Positions 45,202 to 55,575 of a stretch of 64,000 nt of DNA are shown here, one piece after another; the first letter of the stretch is position 1, and every line of letters begins with the position of its first letter. The stretch comes from Achromobacter spanius. Its GTDB lineage: Bacteria; Pseudomonadota; Gammaproteobacteria; Burkholderiales; Burkholderiaceae_B. The position numbers and the translations under genes were made by a program. Location: NCBI RefSeq assembly GCF_003994415.1, contig NZ_CP034689.1, positions 4,464,001 through 4,528,000 of the forward strand, read 5' to 3'. The notes under the pieces were generated by a model. It worked only from the letters and a program-made list of their open reading frames with translations. It was not told where the DNA came from and did no database searches.

Positions 45202-46787
45202 TTAATCGTTAGCCAGCGGGGCTTCGTCCGACAGCATTTCCTGCGGACGCTTTTCAACGCGCACCAGCGCGATGCGGCGGCCGTCCATTTCCAGCACCTC
45301 GAAGCGGAAATGCTGATGGTGGATTTCATACTCGCAAACATCGCCCGGCTTGGGCAGGTGGCCGAAGCGCGACAGCAGGTAGCCCGCCAGGGTCGAAAAC
45401 TCCTGCGCGTCGTCCACCAGGCCCTCGGTTTCCAGCACCTGTTCAACATGGTGCAGGTCGGCTGCGCCATCGATCTTCCAGGTGTTGTCGCCGTCGGCCA
45501 CGATGTCGGGCAGTTCGTCTTCGTCGGGGAATTCGCCAGCGATGGCCTCGAACACGTCAATCGGCGTGACCAGCCCTTCGATGGCGCCGAACTCGTCGGC
45601 CACCAGCACCAATTGGCCGCGCGACCGCTTCAGCGTATCCATCAAGCGCAGGATGCCGATGGACTCATGCACGATGATGGGGTCGCGCAGGCGATTGCGG
45701 CGCACGCGGCCTTCGGTGATCAGGTCCGCGACCAGGTCCTTGGCGCGCGCGATGCCCAGCACCTCGTCCAGCGACCCCCGGCACACGGGGAAGAAGCTAT
45801 GGGGCGCCTCGGTCAATTGGCGGCGGATCAGTTCCGGGTCGTCATCGATATTGATCCAGGACACATCCGTGCGCGGCGTCATGATGGACCGGATGGACCG
45901 TTCGGCCAGGGTCAACACCCCGCTGACCATATTGCGTTCCTCAACACCGAAGGCCGGCATGGCCGGGCCATCCATATTGGGCAGGTCGGCCTCGTCGCTG
46001 GCGGGCGGGCGCTTGCCCAGCATGCGCAGCACGGCAGACGCTGTGCGCTCACGCATCGGACGGCGGGCATCCAGCTTGAGCAGGTTGCGGCGCGCCACCT
46101 GGTTCAACGCTTCAATGGCCACCGAAAAGCCGATGGCGGCATACAGATAGCCCTTGGGCACCTTGAAGCCAAACGCTTCGGCCAGCAGCGAGAAACCGAT
46201 CATCAGCAAGAAGCCCAGGCACAGCACCACCACGGTGGGATGCGCGTTGACGAAGCGCGTCAGCGGCTTGGAGGCGATCAGCATGATGCCGATGGCGATG
46301 ACGACGGCGATCATCATGATGGCCAGATGGTCCACCATGCCCACGGCCGTGATGACGGAGTCCAGCGAGAACACCGCGTCCAGCACCACGATCTGCGTCA
46401 CGATCACCCAGAAGCTGGCGTACACGCGCGGCCCGGACGAGCCACTTTGATGCCCGCCTTCCAGGCGCTCATGCAGTTCCATCGTGCCCTTGAACAGCAG
46501 GAACAGGCCGCCCACCATCAGGATCAGATCGCGACCCGACGGGGACAAGGGACCCACCGAAAACAAGGGCGTGGTCAAGGTGACCAGCCACGACATGACG
46601 GACAGCAAACCCAGGCGCATGATCAGCGCAAGGCTCAACCCCAGGACGCGAGCGCGGTCGCGTTGCTCGGGGGAAGCTTGTCCGCCAGGATGGCGATGAA
46701 TATCAGGTTATCAATGCCCAGGACGATCTCAAGGACGACCAGGGTAAGCAAGCCGACCCACGCGGCGGGGTCCAGCAGCCACTCCAT
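45202..46787 (-). CDS. TerC-family membrane protein with CBS and CorC/HlyC domains, frameshifted near its start
   Basis: A YoaE-like protein: TerC membrane domain, two CBS domains ([37 protein letters not shown]) and a transporter-associated C-terminal domain ([17 protein letters not shown]). The gene should start at ATG 46787 ([20 protein letters not shown], after GGAG), but after LADKLPP the frame breaks. Coding resumes one frame over with [17 protein letters not shown]. One base is missing in a run of five Gs on the plus strand (46669-46673). The span is 1586 bases; adding one gives 528 residues, close to the family norm. The downstream frame alone is 478 residues and could start at a poor TTG (46638). 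Either a real inactivation, phase variation or a sequencing error. Confidence 0.85.
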
Positions 46788-46922
46788 CAGGAGCTCCAGA
46801 AGTTACACGACCGGTAATCGTACATGGAAAATTCATGACATGCCGGTGACGCGCCCCCCTCCGTTTGCCTGATGGCCATTGGCTTTGCGCCATGCGCAGG
46901 GCTTGCACGCAGACGTCGTGCC

Positions 46923-46948
46923 AAAAAAAAACCGGCCCGAAGGCCAGT
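46923..46948 (-). terminator. Intrinsic terminator of suhB
   Basis: On the minus strand: stem ACTGGCC/GGCCGGT closed by a TTCG tetraloop and followed by nine Ts. It lies 28 bases after the suhB stop. Confidence 0.88.
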
Positions 46949-46975
46949 CTTTTTGAAGCCGGTTTTACACCGGGA

Positions 46976-47761
46976 TCAGGCCGCCGACGGCGGGTTCAGC
47001 GAGCTAAGCATCTGCGTGAAGATCTTGGGCGTGGCGGCCAGCACATTGCCGGTGTCCATCCAGCCTTGCTCACCGTCGAAGTCGGCGATCAGGCCACCGG
47101 CTTCCAGCACCATCAAGCTGCCGGCTGCCAGGTCCCAAGGCTTCAGGCCCACACCGCAGAAGCCATCCAGGCGGCCGCTGGCCACGTAGGCCAGGTCCAG
47201 CACGGTGGAGCCCATGCGGCGTACGCCGGTAACGTTTTCCGCCATATGGCGGAAACGCTGCGAACCTTGCTCGGGGTCGCCAGCGTTGGGCCAGTGCGCG
47301 CCCAGCAGCGCTTCGTGGTAGCGGGTGCGGCCCGAGACGCGCACGCGGCGGTCGTTCAGGAAGGTGCCGCTGCCACGGCTGGCCGTGAACAGTTCGTTGC
47401 GCGAGGGGTCATAAATGACCGCTTGCGTCACTTGGCCGCGCTGGGTCAGCGCGATGGACACGGCGTAGTTGGGCAGGCCGTGGATGAAGTTCGTGGTGCC
47501 GTCCAGGGGATCGATGATCCATTGGAATTCAGCCTGGTCGGGACCTTGCAGCCCGAATTCCTCGCCCAGCACGGCATGGTCCGGGTAAGCGGCATGCAGT
47601 GTCTCGACGATGGACTCCTCGGCGGCGCGATCGACTTCCGTGACATAATCGCGCGGCCCCTTGCGAGCCACGCTGAGTCGTTCCAAATCCATGCTGGCAC
47701 GGTTGATAATGGTGCCGGCACGCCGGGCCGCCTTGATGGCGATGTTGAGCATCGGGTGCAT
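46976..47761 (-). CDS. suhB: Inositol-1-monophosphatase family protein
   Basis: A 261-residue Mg-dependent phosphatase. Metal motifs are intact: GEEFGLQG (Glu at about 66), WIIDPLDGTTNFIHGLPNY (about 82-100) and the C-terminal KPWDLAAGSLMVLEAGG. In enteric bacteria SuhB also assists rRNA transcription antitermination. ATG at 47761 gives the standard N-terminus MHPMLNIAIKAARRAG; a second ATG at 47752 is possible and the upstream in-frame extension is not supported. It is divergent from trmJ, as in related genomes, and has its own terminator. Confidence 0.92.
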   Translation of the reverse strand: MHPMLNIAIKAARRAGTIINRASMDLERLSVARKGPRDYVTEVDRAAEESIVETLHAAYPDHAVLGEEFGLQGPDQAEFQWIIDPLDGTTNFIHGLPNYAVSIALTQRGQVTQAVIYDPSRNELFTASRGSGTFLNDRRVRVSGRTRYHEALLGAHWPNAGDPEQGSQRFRHMAENVTGVRRMGSTVLDLAYVASGRLDGFCGVGLKPWDLAAGSLMVLEAGGLIADFDGEQGWMDTGNVLAATPKIFTQMLSSLNPPSAA

Positions 47762-47891
47762 AAAATTCCGTACGTATGCGGTGGGTTCGCGTGATGATAG
47801 GCCACTTGCCGCCCCCCGGATCCATCGTCGCCCCAACGGGGAAATCGACCCAAAAAACCAGGAAGGCGTGAAGCCAAACGCGCCATTTTAA

Positions 47892-48680
47892 ATGACTCAA
47901 GCATTTTCACGTGTTCGCTTCATTATGGTGAACCCCAGCCACCCCGGAAACGTGGGTTCGGCGGCCCGTGCCATCAAGACAATGGGCTTCTCCGAACTGG
48001 TCTTGGTGGAGCCTAAGTTTCCAGATGTAACTACCCAGCCGGAGGCCGTGGCCTTGGCCAGCGGCGCGCTGGACGTGCTGGAAAACGCACGCATCTACCC
48101 CTCATTGGAAGAAGCGCTGGCCCCGGTGACCATGGCCTTCGCGCTGACCGCGCGCGTGCGCGACCTGGGTCCCCCGCCCTGCGATATCCGCCAGGCGGCC
48201 GATCTGGCCCGCGCGCATCTGGCCAGCACGGCCGAGGGGGTAGCTGCCGTGGTGCTGGGCACCGAACGTGCCGGGCTGACCAACGCGCAGATCGCGCTGT
48301 GCCATCGCATCTGCCACATTCCCGCCAATCCCGAATACAGCTCGCTCAACGTGGCCCAGGCGCTACAGCTGGCTGCCTGGGAATTGCGCTATGCGCTGCT
48401 GGTGGAACAGGGCGCCGCCCTGCTGCCCGCCTCGACCGCGCAGGAACCGTCGCGCGGCGCCGAACCGGCATCGGGCGAGGCCGTGCAGGCGTTTCTGGCG
48501 CACTGGGAAGAAGCGCTGGTCGGCGTGCAGTTCCTGGACCCCGCCCATCCCAAGAAACTGATGCCGCGCATGCGGCACCTGTTTTCCCGCCCCGCGCTGA
48601 CCCGCGACGAAGTGGACATGCTGCGCGGCGTCTGCACCGCCATGCTGGCCACGGCACGAAAGGGCCAGGCAAAAAAATAG
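47892..48680 (+). CDS. trmJ: tRNA (cytidine/uridine-2'-O-)-methyltransferase, TrmJ type
   Basis: A 262-residue SPOUT-class enzyme that methylates the ribose at position 32 of tRNAs. The three SPOUT motifs are visible: VNPSHPGNVGSAARAIKTMG (13-32), VVLGTERAGLTNAQI (about 117-131) and IPANPEYSSLNVAQALQLAA (about 142-161), which form the knotted SAM site. A C-terminal extension is typical of TrmJ. The stop codon lies within a strong stem-loop terminator. It is the third tRNA-modification gene in the window, after selU and tilS. Confidence 0.93.
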   Translation: MTQAFSRVRFIMVNPSHPGNVGSAARAIKTMGFSELVLVEPKFPDVTTQPEAVALASGALDVLENARIYPSLEEALAPVTMAFALTARVRDLGPPPCDIRQAADLARAHLASTAEGVAAVVLGTERAGLTNAQIALCHRICHIPANPEYSSLNVAQALQLAAWELRYALLVEQGAALLPASTAQEPSRGAEPASGEAVQAFLAHWEEALVGVQFLDPAHPKKLMPRMRHLFSRPALTRDEVDMLRGVCTAMLATARKGQAKK

Positions 48681-48707
48681 GGATGGGCGCAATGCCCATC
48701 CCTATTT
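48675..48707 (+). terminator. Stem-loop terminator overlapping the trmJ stop
   Basis: Perfect 14-bp stem AAATAGGGATGGGC/GCCCATCCCTATTT with a 5-base loop; the T tract is within the 3' arm. A second GC-rich hairpin (GCCCCGGC/GCCGGGGC, 48715-48739) follows and may serve the convergent Bug gene. Confidence 0.72.
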
Positions 48708-48749
48708 CTGGTCAGCCCCGGCGGCAAGCCTGCCGGGGCAGCCCAAGCA

Positions 48750-49739
48750 TCAGTCCACCTTGGCGCCCGAGGCCTTGACCACCGGGGCCCAGCCTTCGAC
48801 TTCCGACTTGATGAACGCGCCGAATTCGGCCGGCGTGGTCTTCACGGCCACGGCGCCCAGCTTGTCATAGCTGGTCTGCACGGCGGGGTTGTCCAAGGCT
48901 TTCTGCATGGCGGCGTTCAGCTTGGTGATCACTTCCGGCGGCGTGCCGGCCGGGGCCAACAGACCAAACCACGACGACACGTCAAAGCCGGCAAAGCCCG
49001 ATTCCTGCATCGTGGGCAGGTCCGGCGCGCTCTTGGAGCGTTCGCTGGTGGTCACGGCCAGGGCGCGCAGCTTGCCCGACTGGGCGTGCGGCCAGGCCGA
49101 CGGCATGTTGTCGAACATGAACTGCACCTGGCCACCGATCAGGTCGGTCATGGCCGGTGCGCTGCCCTTGTACGGCACGTGCAACACGTCGATACCGGCC
49201 TTCATCTTGAAGAGCTCGCCCGCCATGTGGATGGACGTGCCGCTACCCGACGAGGCGAACGCCAGCTTGCCCGGGTTCTTCTTTGCGTAGTCGACCAGTT
49301 CCTTGACCGACTTCACCGGCACTTGCGGGTTCACGACCAGGATGTTCGGCACTTTGGCGCCGAGCGCCACCGGCGCGAAATCCTTGGTCAGATCAAAGTT
49401 GACGTTCTTGTACAGCGTCTGGTTGATGGCGCTGGTCACGGCCACGAACAGCAGCGTGTAGCCATCAGGCGTGGCGCGCTGCACGTAGTCGGTGGCAATG
49501 TTGCTGCCGGCGCCCGGCTTGTTTTCAACCACGAACGATTGGCCCAGGGACTCGGTGAGTTCCTTGGCCATGATGCGGGCGATCACGTCGGTAGTACCGC
49601 CAGCCGAAAAACCGACCACGATACGGACGGGTTTGTCAGGGTATGCAGCATGGGCGGTACCCATGGCGAGTGCGCTAGCGGCGGTGGCCAGAACGGTGGC
49701 GGCGAAACGCCGCAGGCCAGGCTTTTGACCTGTAGTCAT
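48750..49739 (-). CDS. Bug/TctC-family periplasmic solute-binding protein
   Basis: A 329-residue periplasmic receptor with a signal peptide ending near GTAHA (about residue 31). Signature stretches are VRIVVGFSAGGTTDVIARIM, FVVENKPGAGSNIATDYVQ and HVPYKGSAPAMTDLIGGQ. ATG at 49739 follows GGAGA. It is an orphan receptor without membrane partners, divergent from an IclR gene, so its expression is probably ligand-controlled. The ligand, likely a small carboxylate, is unknown. Confidence 0.92.
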   Translation of the reverse strand: MTTGQKPGLRRFAATVLATAASALAMGTAHAAYPDKPVRIVVGFSAGGTTDVIARIMAKELTESLGQSFVVENKPGAGSNIATDYVQRATPDGYTLLFVAVTSAINQTLYKNVNFDLTKDFAPVALGAKVPNILVVNPQVPVKSVKELVDYAKKNPGKLAFASSGSGTSIHMAGELFKMKAGIDVLHVPYKGSAPAMTDLIGGQVQFMFDNMPSAWPHAQSGKLRALAVTTSERSKSAPDLPTMQESGFAGFDVSSWFGLLAPAGTPPEVITKLNAAMQKALDNPAVQTSYDKLGAVAVKTTPAEFGAFIKSEVEGWAPVVKASGAKVD

Positions 49740-49864
49740 AGTGTCTCCGTGCAGGTGCTGTCCATCAGATGGACGATTTGAATTATTGGATGACGCATTT
49801 TGATCTATACACGACGGGTGCATCAAGGTAGAGTCCACGCTACGGACAATGGTTTTCCCTTGAC

Positions 49865-49876
49865 TATTCCGGAATA
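49865..49876. promoter_or_regulatory. Palindrome in the Bug/IclR divergent region
   Basis: TATTCCGGAATA is a perfect 12-bp palindrome, 24 bases upstream of the iclR-type start and 126 from the Bug start. It is a plausible operator for the adjacent regulator. It differs from the IclR-type operator of the 27-31 kb cluster. Confidence 0.4.
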
Positions 49877-49899
49877 ACCCTAACTTTTCAGAGATTTGC

Positions 49900-50661
49900 A
49901 TGCCAGACAGTGATGCCGCGGCGGCAGGCCCACGGACTTTGCGGCGCGGACTGGCCGTGCTGGCCGCCCTGCGCGACCAGGGACCCGACGGCCTTAGCGT
50001 GACCGATATCGCCCGCTTGACGGGCATACAACGCCCCACCATTTATCGTTTGCTGGCCGCCCTGCTTGACGCCGGCCTGGTGCTGCCCGTAACGGGCACC
50101 AAGAAATACCGCGCCCAATTGGCGGTGGACCCGGACACGCGCTCGCGCGATCCGCGCGTGCGCCAACTGCTGCCGGTGCTGCGCCGCCTGGCCGACCGCA
50201 CCGGCGACGCCGTGTTCCTGGTGGTGCGCGAAGACGACGATTCCATCAGCCTGCATCGCGAGATCGGCAGCTACCCGGTGCAGATCCTGGCCACCTATGC
50301 CGGCAAGCGCCAGCCGTTGGGCGTGGGTTCGGGGGGGATGGCCCTGCTGGCCGCGCTGCCGGACGACATTGCGCGCGGCATCGTGGATCGCAACTCGGGC
50401 CGGCTGGACGAGTACGGCGGCATGACGCCGCAGGAAATGTACCGGCTGATCGACAACACTCGCGCGCGCGGCTATTCGGTGGTGGGCAACCACGCCGTGC
50501 GCGGTGCGCTGGGCGTGGGCTGCGCCTTGTTGGACGCACACGGCGCGCCGCTGCTGGCCGTCAGCGTCACGGCCATCATTGACCGCATGCCGGCCCAGCG
50601 CCAGCGTGAAATCGCGGGCTGGATCAAGGCGGAATTGGCGCGGCTGGTCATGCAGGCCTGA
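49900..50661 (+). CDS. IclR-family transcriptional regulator
   Basis: A 253-residue regulator with winged helix at residues 12-65 (LRRGLAVLAALRDQGPDGLS, IARLTGIQRPTIYRLLAAL) and effector domain (TGDAVFLVVREDDDSISLHR, PLGVGSGGMALLAALPDD, RGYSVVGNHAVRGALGVG). It is divergent from the Bug gene with a 160-bp shared control region, so the pair is a typical transporter-regulator unit. It is not closely alike to the IclR protein at 30255 in its recognition helix, so different operators are expected. Confidence 0.9.
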   Translation: MPDSDAAAAGPRTLRRGLAVLAALRDQGPDGLSVTDIARLTGIQRPTIYRLLAALLDAGLVLPVTGTKKYRAQLAVDPDTRSRDPRVRQLLPVLRRLADRTGDAVFLVVREDDDSISLHREIGSYPVQILATYAGKRQPLGVGSGGMALLAALPDDIARGIVDRNSGRLDEYGGMTPQEMYRLIDNTRARGYSVVGNHAVRGALGVGCALLDAHGAPLLAVSVTAIIDRMPAQRQREIAGWIKAELARLVMQA

Positions 50662-50769
50662 TCGGCCCACCGCGAGCAAGATAAGAAAAACGGGCGCCCG
50701 GATGAACCGAGGCGCCCGCTGGCATTGAAGACACAACGTTGGCGGTCAGGCTGGCGAGCAGGCTGTCGG

Positions 50770-51615
50770 TCAGGCCGCCGCGTCGGCCTTGCCCGCCGTC
50801 TTGGGATTCTGGATTTCGCGCAGCGGAATCGGCGGCTGGAAGCCGGCCGCTTCCAGTGACGTGCGAATCTGCTGGTACAGGCCCCAGCGCAGGTCCCAGT
50901 ACTTGCTGGTTTCAGCCCACACGCGCACGTTCACGATGACGCCGCTTTCCTTGTACTCAAACACCTTCACCTGCGGCTCGGGATCTTTCAGCGCGTCCGG
51001 ACGCGCCGCCACGATTTCGTTCAGCTTGGCCAGCACCGCTTCCAGATCATCGCCATAGCGCACCGGCACCGGGATATCCAGACGGCGGGTTTGATTGCGG
51101 CTGTAGTTGGTGATGGTGGCGTTCCACACCGTGCTGTTGGGCAAGGTCAGGTGGATACCGTCCGCCTGCACCAGACGGGTCAGGAACAGGCCGACCTCTT
51201 CCACCGTGCCATCGGAGCCCGAGCTCAGGGCCACGTATTCGCCCGCGCGGATGGGCCGCAAGATCAGCAGCATGATGCCGGCCGCGATATTTTGCAGCGT
51301 GCCTTGCAAGGCCAAGCCAACTGCCAAACCGGCGGCGCCCAGCACCGCGATCAGGCTGGCCGTCTGCACGCCAAAGCGCGCCAGCACCGCGATCACCGTG
51401 AAGATACGCACCGCCCAGACGACCGTGCTGTAGAACATCGGCACGATGGTCGGGTCGATCTTGCTGGAGCGCGTGGCGGCGCGTCGAACCCAACTGCCCA
51501 GCAATGACGACACCCACCAGCCGATGATCAGGATCAACAGGGCGACCAGCAAATTGATGCCCATCTCCACCAGCCTGGGGGCCCAGGCATTGAATTCGTT
51601 CAAGGCGTCTTCCAT
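50770..51615 (-). CDS. mscS: Small-conductance mechanosensitive channel (MscS family)
   Basis: A 281-residue inner-membrane channel that opens under membrane tension on osmotic downshift. Three helices lie in the first 115 residues; the pore helix has the Ala/Gly pattern AVLGAAGLAVGLALQGTLQN. The beta domain contains GTVEEVGLFLTRLVQADG and the LPNSTVWNATITNYS motif. Length matches E. coli MscS (286). ATG at 51615 follows TGGAG by 5 bases. It stands alone between an IclR gene and the iron operon. Confidence 0.92.
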   Translation of the reverse strand: MEDALNEFNAWAPRLVEMGINLLVALLILIIGWWVSSLLGSWVRRAATRSSKIDPTIVPMFYSTVVWAVRIFTVIAVLARFGVQTASLIAVLGAAGLAVGLALQGTLQNIAAGIMLLILRPIRAGEYVALSSGSDGTVEEVGLFLTRLVQADGIHLTLPNSTVWNATITNYSRNQTRRLDIPVPVRYGDDLEAVLAKLNEIVAARPDALKDPEPQVKVFEYKESGVIVNVRVWAETSKYWDLRWGLYQQIRTSLEAAGFQPPIPLREIQNPKTAGKADAAA

Positions 51616-51722
51616 GGAATCTCCAGCAAAAATGACAACCGAAAACTGTATCAGATGGCGGAGACGCAAAGGGGCGCGCCGCAGCCTGGCTATGTCAAGC
51701 TTTGTAAGCGATGCGGCGGGGG

Positions 51723-51770
51723 TTTGTCAGCCTATTTGTCAGCCTATTTGTCAGCTTGTTTGTCAGCTTG
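51723..51770. repeat. Four 12-bp tandem repeats
   Basis: TTTGTCAGCCTA occurs twice (51723-51734, 51735-51746), followed by two copies of TTTGTCAGCTTG (51747-51758, 51759-51770) and a partial one that runs into the stop codon of the DUF1513 gene. Noncoding, between mscS and the iron operon. Confidence 0.85.
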
Positions 51771-51773
51771 TTT

Positions 51774-52895
51774 TCAAGCCGGAACGATGCGGAAATGGTT
51801 GTCCCAGGACAGCTCGCGCGACGGCGGCAGCACGGGCGTTTCGTGGCCCGCGGCGTCGGTGCGCAGCATGGCGCCCAAGCCACTGCTGACCAGGAAGCCG
51901 GCTTGGCGCGCCGGCGCCACGCCGCAGCCGTCGGCCAATTGCGTGGTGCCCAGGCAGCGGCCGCTGGCGGCGTCCCAATAGATCACCTGCCCGCCCACCG
52001 GGCTGGACGTGGCGACGATGCCACCGCCCGCGTCCACCGACACCGAGCCCACGTAGTTGCGCATGTTGCGCAGCGTCTCGGCCGGCCCTTCGAACAGTTC
52101 CAGCGGGGCGCCTCGGCGATGCCGTCCCACCAGCGCGGGCCGGTCGGCGGCCGGCCCCATGTATTGACAGCCGAACCACACACAACCGTCGCCCGCCAGC
52201 GCCAGATGCCGGATCGACAAGCGATGCAGCGCGGGCGCCAGCTCCACCTTTTCCAGCAGTTGGCCACTGGCAGCATCGATGTAGGCCAGCGACGGCCGCA
52301 TCGTGTCCAGATTGAGTTCCAGCTTGCCGTAGTCGGGATGCGTCAGGATGCCGCCATTGGCCACGCACAACGTCTTGCCATCGGGCATCAGCACCACTTC
52401 ATGCGGGCCGATGCCGCCGGAATCGAATTCACCAACGCGCCGCCACGCCCCGCCCGGCGAGGCATCGTAGATGCCCAGCACGCCGCGCCCGGCCTCGAAG
52501 TCGTTTTCCGTGGAGATGAGCAGCCGTCCGCCCTCCACGAACGCGCCGTGGCCGAAGAAGTGGCGTTCGTCTGGCACCGGCAGCGCCTGGGGTTCACCGC
52601 CCTCGCGCAGCGAAAACGCCACGGCAAAAAACCCCGGCTGGCGGCCGAACGCCACGGCGCGCTGGCTCGCGGCATCTATGGCAAAGCTGTGGCCACGCGC
52701 GGGCATCGGCACCACCAGGCGGTCGTGCCCGGCCTCGTCCAGCAGCACGGCTTCGTCACGCCCACCGCGCTTGCGCGCGCTCAGGTAAAGCGGGCCGCCG
52801 TCGGCCGGCAACGCCGCCCGGGCGGCGGTGGGCGACAAGCCCAGCGCCACGGCCATAGACAGGAAGCGGCGGCGGTCAATCACCATCAAGCGCAT
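51774..52895 (-). CDS. DUF1513 beta-propeller-like exported protein
   Basis: A 373-residue protein of the DUF1513 family. A twin-arginine signal is clear: DRRRFLSMAVALGLSPTAARA, so it is probably folded before export. The body has repeated blade-like segments (VLMPDGKTLCVANGGILTHP; LALAGDGCVWFGCQYMG), typical of propeller folds. The start is uncertain: ATG at 52895 or 52886, both inside the end of the imelysin gene, so translation is coupled. The family is regularly found with imelysins and DUF1111 proteins in iron-regulated operons; its molecular role is not known. Confidence 0.8.
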   Translation of the reverse strand: MRLMVIDRRRFLSMAVALGLSPTAARAALPADGGPLYLSARKRGGRDEAVLLDEAGHDRLVVPMPARGHSFAIDAASQRAVAFGRQPGFFAVAFSLREGGEPQALPVPDERHFFGHGAFVEGGRLLISTENDFEAGRGVLGIYDASPGGAWRRVGEFDSGGIGPHEVVLMPDGKTLCVANGGILTHPDYGKLELNLDTMRPSLAYIDAASGQLLEKVELAPALHRLSIRHLALAGDGCVWFGCQYMGPAADRPALVGRHRRGAPLELFEGPAETLRNMRNYVGSVSVDAGGGIVATSSPVGGQVIYWDAASGRCLGTTQLADGCGVAPARQAGFLVSSGLGAMLRTDAAGHETPVLPPSRELSWDNHFRIVPA

Positions 52896-54060
52896 TGAAT
52901 CCAATGGTGACGCCCAGGGCGGGCGCCAGGTTCTGGTCGACGATGTCCTTGGCGTTCTTGATGGTCAGGGAAGCCAACAGCAACAGACGGCGGCCCTCTT
53001 CATCTTGCAGCGCCGCATCCAGCGGCGCCGGCACGGCTTGCACGGTTTGCGCGGCGGCCTGCAATTCGCCGCGCACCGAGCCGTCCATCCACTCCTCGCC
53101 CGCCGGCAAGGGGTAGGCGCCAGCCTGGTAGAACGCCTTCAGGCCGTCCAGGTTCGCGGCCAACAGGCGTGTAGACAGCCCGCTGCGCCAAAATGCCGCG
53201 CGCTTGGGCCGCGCCGCATCGGGCGATTCGCCCAGCACCGGCAAGATCTTCACGTCGCGCGCAAACTGCAAGCCGGTCGACAAGGCCTTCATGGCTTCGG
53301 CCGCCACTTCCTGCGGATTGCGGTACAGGTCGTTGGCTGGCTGCGGTTTGGCGAACTGGCGGCCAAAATCGCCCTGCGCGCTCCAGGCCTGTGCCACATC
53401 GCGCGATATCGTGGTGACGTTGGCGGCAAGCGCGCGCGCATAGCCGCATGCGTAGGCGAAGGTGGGTGCGGTGCTTTGCTTGCCTTCCTTCAGCAAACCC
53501 GGGTCGCCGTACAACACGTATTCCAAGGCGGGCAGGCCCTGCACCGCCACGCTGCGGCCGGCCAGCGCGCCGGGCGCCAGCAAGGCGTCATCCTTGGCAG
53601 CAATCAGTTGCTGCACTTGCCGGGGCATCACGCCCCGGGTGTCGGGCCAGAAGGCCAGCCGTTCAAAGCGGTTGGCCTGCACCAACGGCCCGAAGCGCAG
53701 AATCTCCACGCCCGACCAGGCCAGCGCCAACTGCGAGAATGCCTCGCCCACACGCGCCGCGCCCGCCGCATCCGGCTTGGCGCACCAGCCACCCAGCGCG
53801 CCGTCCAACGCGGCGGCGGCATCCGCCATCTTGCCCACGGCCGGACGCGCGTAATCGCGCGCCAGCCGTTCGCCCAGGTCCGCCGGCAACGTGGCGTGCG
53901 ACTGGGCTTGCACGGCCGTTGATGCGATCAACGAAGCCGCCGCCACCAGCACGGTAGCCACAGCATGCTTGAACACCCCATGCCTGAACACCGCCCGCTT
54001 GAACCCGAAAGGCTTGAACACGGCAGGCTTGAATTCGGTCATCACGGCGTATCGGGCCAT
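52876..54060 (-). CDS. Imelysin-family protein, second copy
   Basis: A 394-residue exported protein of the imelysin (IrpA/EfeO-like) family. The segment VQGLPALEYVLYGDPGLL aligns with the family's iron-site helix but lacks the histidine of GxHxxE. Its start directly follows the stop of the di-heme gene (TAA-ATG). The signal sequence is odd: before the hydrophobic core (ATVLVAAASLIASTAVQA) there is a 32-residue basic region with KPAVFKPFGFKRAVFRHGVF, apparently a repeated F-K unit; ATG at 54042 would shorten it. Probably a periplasmic iron-related protein cooperating with the first imelysin. Confidence 0.8.
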   Translation of the reverse strand: MARYAVMTEFKPAVFKPFGFKRAVFRHGVFKHAVATVLVAAASLIASTAVQAQSHATLPADLGERLARDYARPAVGKMADAAAALDGALGGWCAKPDAAGAARVGEAFSQLALAWSGVEILRFGPLVQANRFERLAFWPDTRGVMPRQVQQLIAAKDDALLAPGALAGRSVAVQGLPALEYVLYGDPGLLKEGKQSTAPTFAYACGYARALAANVTTISRDVAQAWSAQGDFGRQFAKPQPANDLYRNPQEVAAEAMKALSTGLQFARDVKILPVLGESPDAARPKRAAFWRSGLSTRLLAANLDGLKAFYQAGAYPLPAGEEWMDGSVRGELQAAAQTVQAVPAPLDAALQDEEGRRLLLLASLTIKNAKDIVDQNLAPALGVTIGFNALDGD

Positions 54061-55571
<1,511 letters not shown>

Positions 55572-55575
<4 letters not shown>

